Assembly (NCBI GenBank): GCA_002782905.1
Contig: PFJA01000295.1
Span: 1 to 7,162 of the forward strand
Direction of reading: 5' to 3'
Source: Lysobacterales bacterium CG_4_10_14_3_um_filter_64_11
Lineage (GTDB): Bacteria > Pseudomonadota > Gammaproteobacteria > Xanthomonadales > Xanthomonadaceae
DNA: 7,162 nt
The notes below the pieces were generated by a model. The model had not been told where the DNA came from, did no database searches, and worked only from the letters and a program-made list of their open reading frames with translations. Each line of letters begins with the position of its first letter. The first letter of the stretch is position 1. This document shows positions 5,714 to 7,162 of this stretch, piece by piece. The translations under genes and the position numbers were made by a program.

Positions 5714-7162
5714 TCAGAAGTTCAACTGCACGCGGCCATAGACATACTGACCGGCGAGGTCGTAGGTCGAGGCATCGAAGCCGTTGAGCGAGCACGACAA
5801 GCAGTTGGGCGCCTTTTTGTCGAACACGTTGTTGATACCCACCGATACCTTGAAGCCACCGAGGTAATCGGCGTTCCAACTGGCCTGGAAGTCGTGATAG
5901 ACGACCGCGCCGAGGTGGTTGGTGCCGGCGAAAATTGGATCACCGTTTTTATCAGTGCCAGACTGGAAGGAATCACTGCAAACACCGATTGCCGGGTTCG
6001 ATGCACGACCACAATTCTCGGTCAAATCGCTGATGTAACGCATGGTCCACGACGCATCGAATGCGCCCTTATGCCAAGTCGTGACCAAGTTGGAGGTCCA
6101 CTCCGGGATTGCGCTGTCGTTGACCTCAACGCCGACCTTGCGCGGTTGGACACTTCCACCGGTTCCGAGCGCCTTGAACGAATCAACATAGGTGGTCGAC
6201 CAGTTCACCCCGAACTGGCCAAAGCTCGCATCCGGCAGCAACCAGTTGAACTTGAAGTCGTAGCCCTCGGTGATAATGGAGCCAAGGTTGATCAGTTTGT
6301 TCGTGAAGCCGTTGATGGCACCTGTGCTGGAGCGGGTGATGCCATTGCAAAACGCGGGGTCAAGCGTCGCCACGCACAAATTAAGTTGTGTCTGCGCATC
6401 GTTCGCCTGGATCGCGCCGCTCAACTCATGCCGGTACCAGGTGACTTCATAATCGACGCGCTCGGACCACCAGGTGTTGCTGGCAAAGCCCGGGCTCCAG
6501 ATAAAGCCAGCCGAGTAGCTGTCCGAGCTTTCCGGATTCAGCTCGGAATTACCGCCGGTGGTGATTGAAATCTGTGAATTGGCCTGCTGCGCGCCACCAG
6601 GGACTCCAAGCGCCGCGCAGTTGGCGGCATTGCCGGTGGCTGCTTCGCCATCCATACCCAGGCAAGGGTCTTCAATGACCGCATCGAAGCGACTGGCCGA
6701 ACCGAATAGCTCACCCACCGACGCCGCACGCAAACCCTCGGCGAAGGTGCCACGAATCAGCAACTCGTCGCTGACCTGCCAGCGCAGGCCGACCTTGTTG
6801 TTGGTGGTGCCACCGGAAGTGTCGTAGTCCGAATAGCGGGTGGCCACGTTCAGGTCGAGGCGCTTGGCGAACGCGACATCGGCCAGCAACGGGATGTTCA
6901 ACTCGCCAAAGAACTCGTTGACCTCGATGGTGCCACGGGTCGGCAGCGACGGCACACCGTTCGACTCACCGGCCACGATCAGCGCATCGGGCTGGAACGA
7001 GCCGTTGTTCTTGCGGTACTCGTAACCGGCGGCGAACGACAGCGCACCGGCCGGCAGCTCAAACAGATCGCCGGACAGGTTGGCCGACCACAGGGTGAGG
7101 TTGTTCTCGCTCTTGTCGGTCAGGTTGGCGCCGATGAAACGCAGCATCTCCGGGGTCAGGGT
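5714..7162 (-). CDS. TonB-dependent outer-membrane receptor, C-terminal part (start outside window)
   Basis: The frame is open from the window edge and gives 482 C-terminal residues of a beta-barrel receptor (PF00593 type) that takes up a substrate across the outer membrane using TonB/ExbBD energy. Family marks: alternating barrel strands with aromatic girdles (FAAGYEYRKNN, LNVATRYSDYDTSGG), the conserved LRWQVSDELLIRGTFAEGLRAASVGELFG block, INNVFDKKAPNC near the end and a terminal YVYGRVQLNF ending in Phe, the BamA recognition signature. Full receptors of this type run about 800-1000 residues, so the signal peptide, TonB box and plug domain lie beyond the window. Eight cysteines fall in four close pairs in presumed loops. 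The substrate cannot be assigned. The gene ends at its own stem-loop, so it is separate from the toxin-antitoxin operon. Confidence 0.95.
   Translation of the reverse strand, partial: TLTPEMLRFIGANLTDKSENNLTLWSANLSGDLFELPAGALSFAAGYEYRKNNGSFQPDALIVAGESNGVPSLPTRGTIEVNEFFGELNIPLLADVAFAKRLDLNVATRYSDYDTSGGTTNNKVGLRWQVSDELLIRGTFAEGLRAASVGELFGSASRFDAVIEDPCLGMDGEAATGNAANCAALGVPGGAQQANSQISITTGGNSELNPESSDSYSAGFIWSPGFASNTWWSERVDYEVTWYRHELSGAIQANDAQTQLNLCVATLDPAFCNGITRSSTGAINGFTNKLINLGSIITEGYDFKFNWLLPDASFGQFGVNWSTTYVDSFKALGTGGSVQPRKVGVEVNDSAIPEWTSNLVTTWHKGAFDASWTMRYISDLTENCGRASNPAIGVCSDSFQSGTDKNGDPIFAGTNHLGAVVYHDFQASWNADYLGGFKVSVGINNVFDKKAPNCLSCSLNGFDASTYDLAGQYVYGRVQLNF

Noticed and set aside
5579..6568. 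A 329-codon open frame on the plus strand opposite the TonB-dependent receptor.
   Set aside because: It is a shadow of a clear beta-barrel gene, has no ribosome binding site or family resemblance, and its start region overlaps the intergenic gap and terminator.

Overview
The window is a GC-rich bacterial chromosome segment in which every recognisable gene lies on the minus strand. The protein set (QueD, RmuC, a Phasin_2-type phasin, a TonB-dependent receptor of the type common in Xanthomonadales) and the CCCGGGTT-headed intergenic hairpin repeats suggest a gammaproteobacterium of the Xanthomonadales/Lysobacterales. That placement is inference from family resemblance, not a database result.

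Reading in the direction of transcription (high to low coordinates): the C-terminal part of a TonB-dependent outer-membrane receptor (7162 to 5714, start outside the window) ends at a strong stem-loop. A gap of about 150 bp holds a promoter candidate. A three-gene chain follows: a Phd/YefM antitoxin (5561-5307), a VapC-type PIN ribonuclease toxin (5307-4885) and rmuC (4885-3365). Each junction is a TGATG overlap, in which the stop codon of one gene shares a base with the ATG of the next. Next come queD (3244-2888, queuosine biosynthesis) with its own promoter candidate very close to its ATG, then a phasin gene (2729-2328) preceded by a perfect 15-nt palindrome and followed by two hairpins, one of them a textbook intrinsic terminator. 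A 374-bp gene-free gap holds an inverted pair of REP-like hairpins. Last is a nearly complete transketolase gene (1953 to beyond base 1, only about the last 15 residues missing).

Most genes are housekeeping or physiological: pentose phosphate/Calvin-type carbon shuffling (tkt), tRNA modification (queD), genome stability (rmuC), polyhydroxyalkanoate granule coating (phasin) and nutrient uptake (receptor). No mobile element, CRISPR array, rRNA or tRNA gene was seen. I did not find a clearly new system. The observations most worth a second look are the toxin-antitoxin module overlapping rmuC, the palindromic operator candidate at the phasin promoter, the paired REP repeats, and the possible leaderless queD transcript.
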